Shown here one piece after another: positions 13,995 through 14,279 of a stretch of DNA of 14,279 nucleotides. A model generated the notes under the pieces. It was not told the DNA's origin and did no database searches. It saw only the letters and a list, made by a program, of their open reading frames with translations. The position numbers and the translations under genes were made by a program. The stretch spans positions 1 through 14,279 of the forward strand of contig JAHHUI010000028.1 of assembly GCA_020024055.1 (NCBI GenBank), written 5' to 3'. This DNA comes from Spirochaetaceae bacterium. GTDB lineage: Bacteria; Spirochaetota; Spirochaetia; WRBN01. Numbering within the stretch: the first letter of the stretch is position 1; every line of letters begins with the position of its first letter.

Positions 13995-14279
13995 TTTGCT
14001 TCAGCATAGATGGGCGGCGATCTTGTGAAAAATTAGCACCGCCTGTCACTGTGACATACCAATCATCTTTTGTTTTGGAATTCACTTTTGTTCTGCGCAA
14101 TATGCTTCTCGTTGGGCTGGCACCACAAACTTGAATAGGATCACCAATCCAAGCTTCTTGTTTCTGAAGCCAATTCAGCTGAATCAAAAATGCGGCCGGC
14201 TGTTCGCCAATACCGTCTACATAAGCCACCGAATCAATAATTTTTCCGCTTTCAGGGCGATCGGTAATGAGCAAAATAC
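13981..14279 (-). CDS. Unrecognised protein, C-terminal fragment (5' end outside window)
   Basis: The minus-strand frame is open from the window edge (base 14279) to TAA at 13981, giving 98 complete codons. The apparent TTG start at 14274 is probably internal, because the frame is already open upstream. Segments include DSVAYVDGIGEQPAAFLIQL, NWLQKQEAWIGDPIQVCGAS and a C-terminal DDWYVTVTGGANFSQDRRPS. It has one mid-fragment cysteine and one near the end, no membrane span, and a mixed alpha/beta look. I do not recognise the family. It converges on the WecG-like gene with a 10-base gap. Confidence 0.5.
   Translation of the reverse strand, partial: ILLITDRPESGKIIDSVAYVDGIGEQPAAFLIQLNWLQKQEAWIGDPIQVCGASPTRSILRRTKVNSKTKDDWYVTVTGGANFSQDRRPSMLKQTCIR

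Noticed and set aside
1..14279. CRISPR array, insertion sequence or transposase
   Set aside because: No regularly spaced direct repeats, no transposase-like frame and no element ends were found on either strand.

Overview
The window (about 14.3 kb, moderately AT-rich) comes from a Gram-negative-type bacterium. The taxon cannot be fixed from sequence alone. The class II aldolase is of the long type I associate with Bacteroidetes and spirochaetes. The S41 peptidase carries a C-terminal extension and one secreted protein has a relaxed lipobox (V-M-A-C). Together these make a host-associated spirochaete a reasonable but low-confidence guess. Intact housekeeping genes are interleaved with accessory genes that are visibly decaying.

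Layout: (1) 2-1528, the C-terminal 508 codons of a DUF262/DUF1524 (GmrSD-like) putative defence nuclease with a C-terminal DUF5655-like domain, ending at a hairpin shared with a convergent predicted lipoprotein gene (1574-2371, minus). (2) 2579-5011, a run of three broken plus-strand genes: an AcfC-like periplasmic binding protein with four frameshifts and its terminator; a small protein ending in a polymorphic-toxin type 44 (Ntox44)-like domain, broken by frameshifts and an in-frame TGA; and, overlapping its end, a decayed multi-pass membrane protein that sits where an immunity gene would. (3) 5091-8723, a complete minus-strand riboflavin operon, ribD-ribE-ribBA-ribH, with promoter, FMN riboswitch, a hairpin that covers the ribD ribosome binding site, and a long hairpin after ribH. 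(4) A tRNA-Thr(CGT) with its own promoter at 8747-8867. (5) 8904-9799, two coupled minus-strand small membrane-protein genes interrupted by in-frame TAG codons. (6) 9858-13970, plus strand: promoter, class II fructose-bisphosphate aldolase, terminator, then an overlapping run ctpA-like peptidase / rsmE / divergent WecG-TagA-family gene. (7) 13981-14279, the C-terminal end of an unrecognised minus-strand gene that runs off the window.

The rib cluster encodes the enzymes from GTP and ribulose-5-phosphate to riboflavin, except the dephosphorylation step, and is apparently controlled by FMN at ribD translation. The broken genes look like a former colonisation/competition islet (binding protein, toxin, possible immunity protein) being lost while core metabolism stays intact. 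I did not find an intact new system. The most interesting leads are the decayed Ntox44 toxin with its membrane partner, the pair of TAG-interrupted membrane genes, the riboswitch with its RBS-masking hairpin, and the WecG-like protein that lacks its expected active-site motifs.
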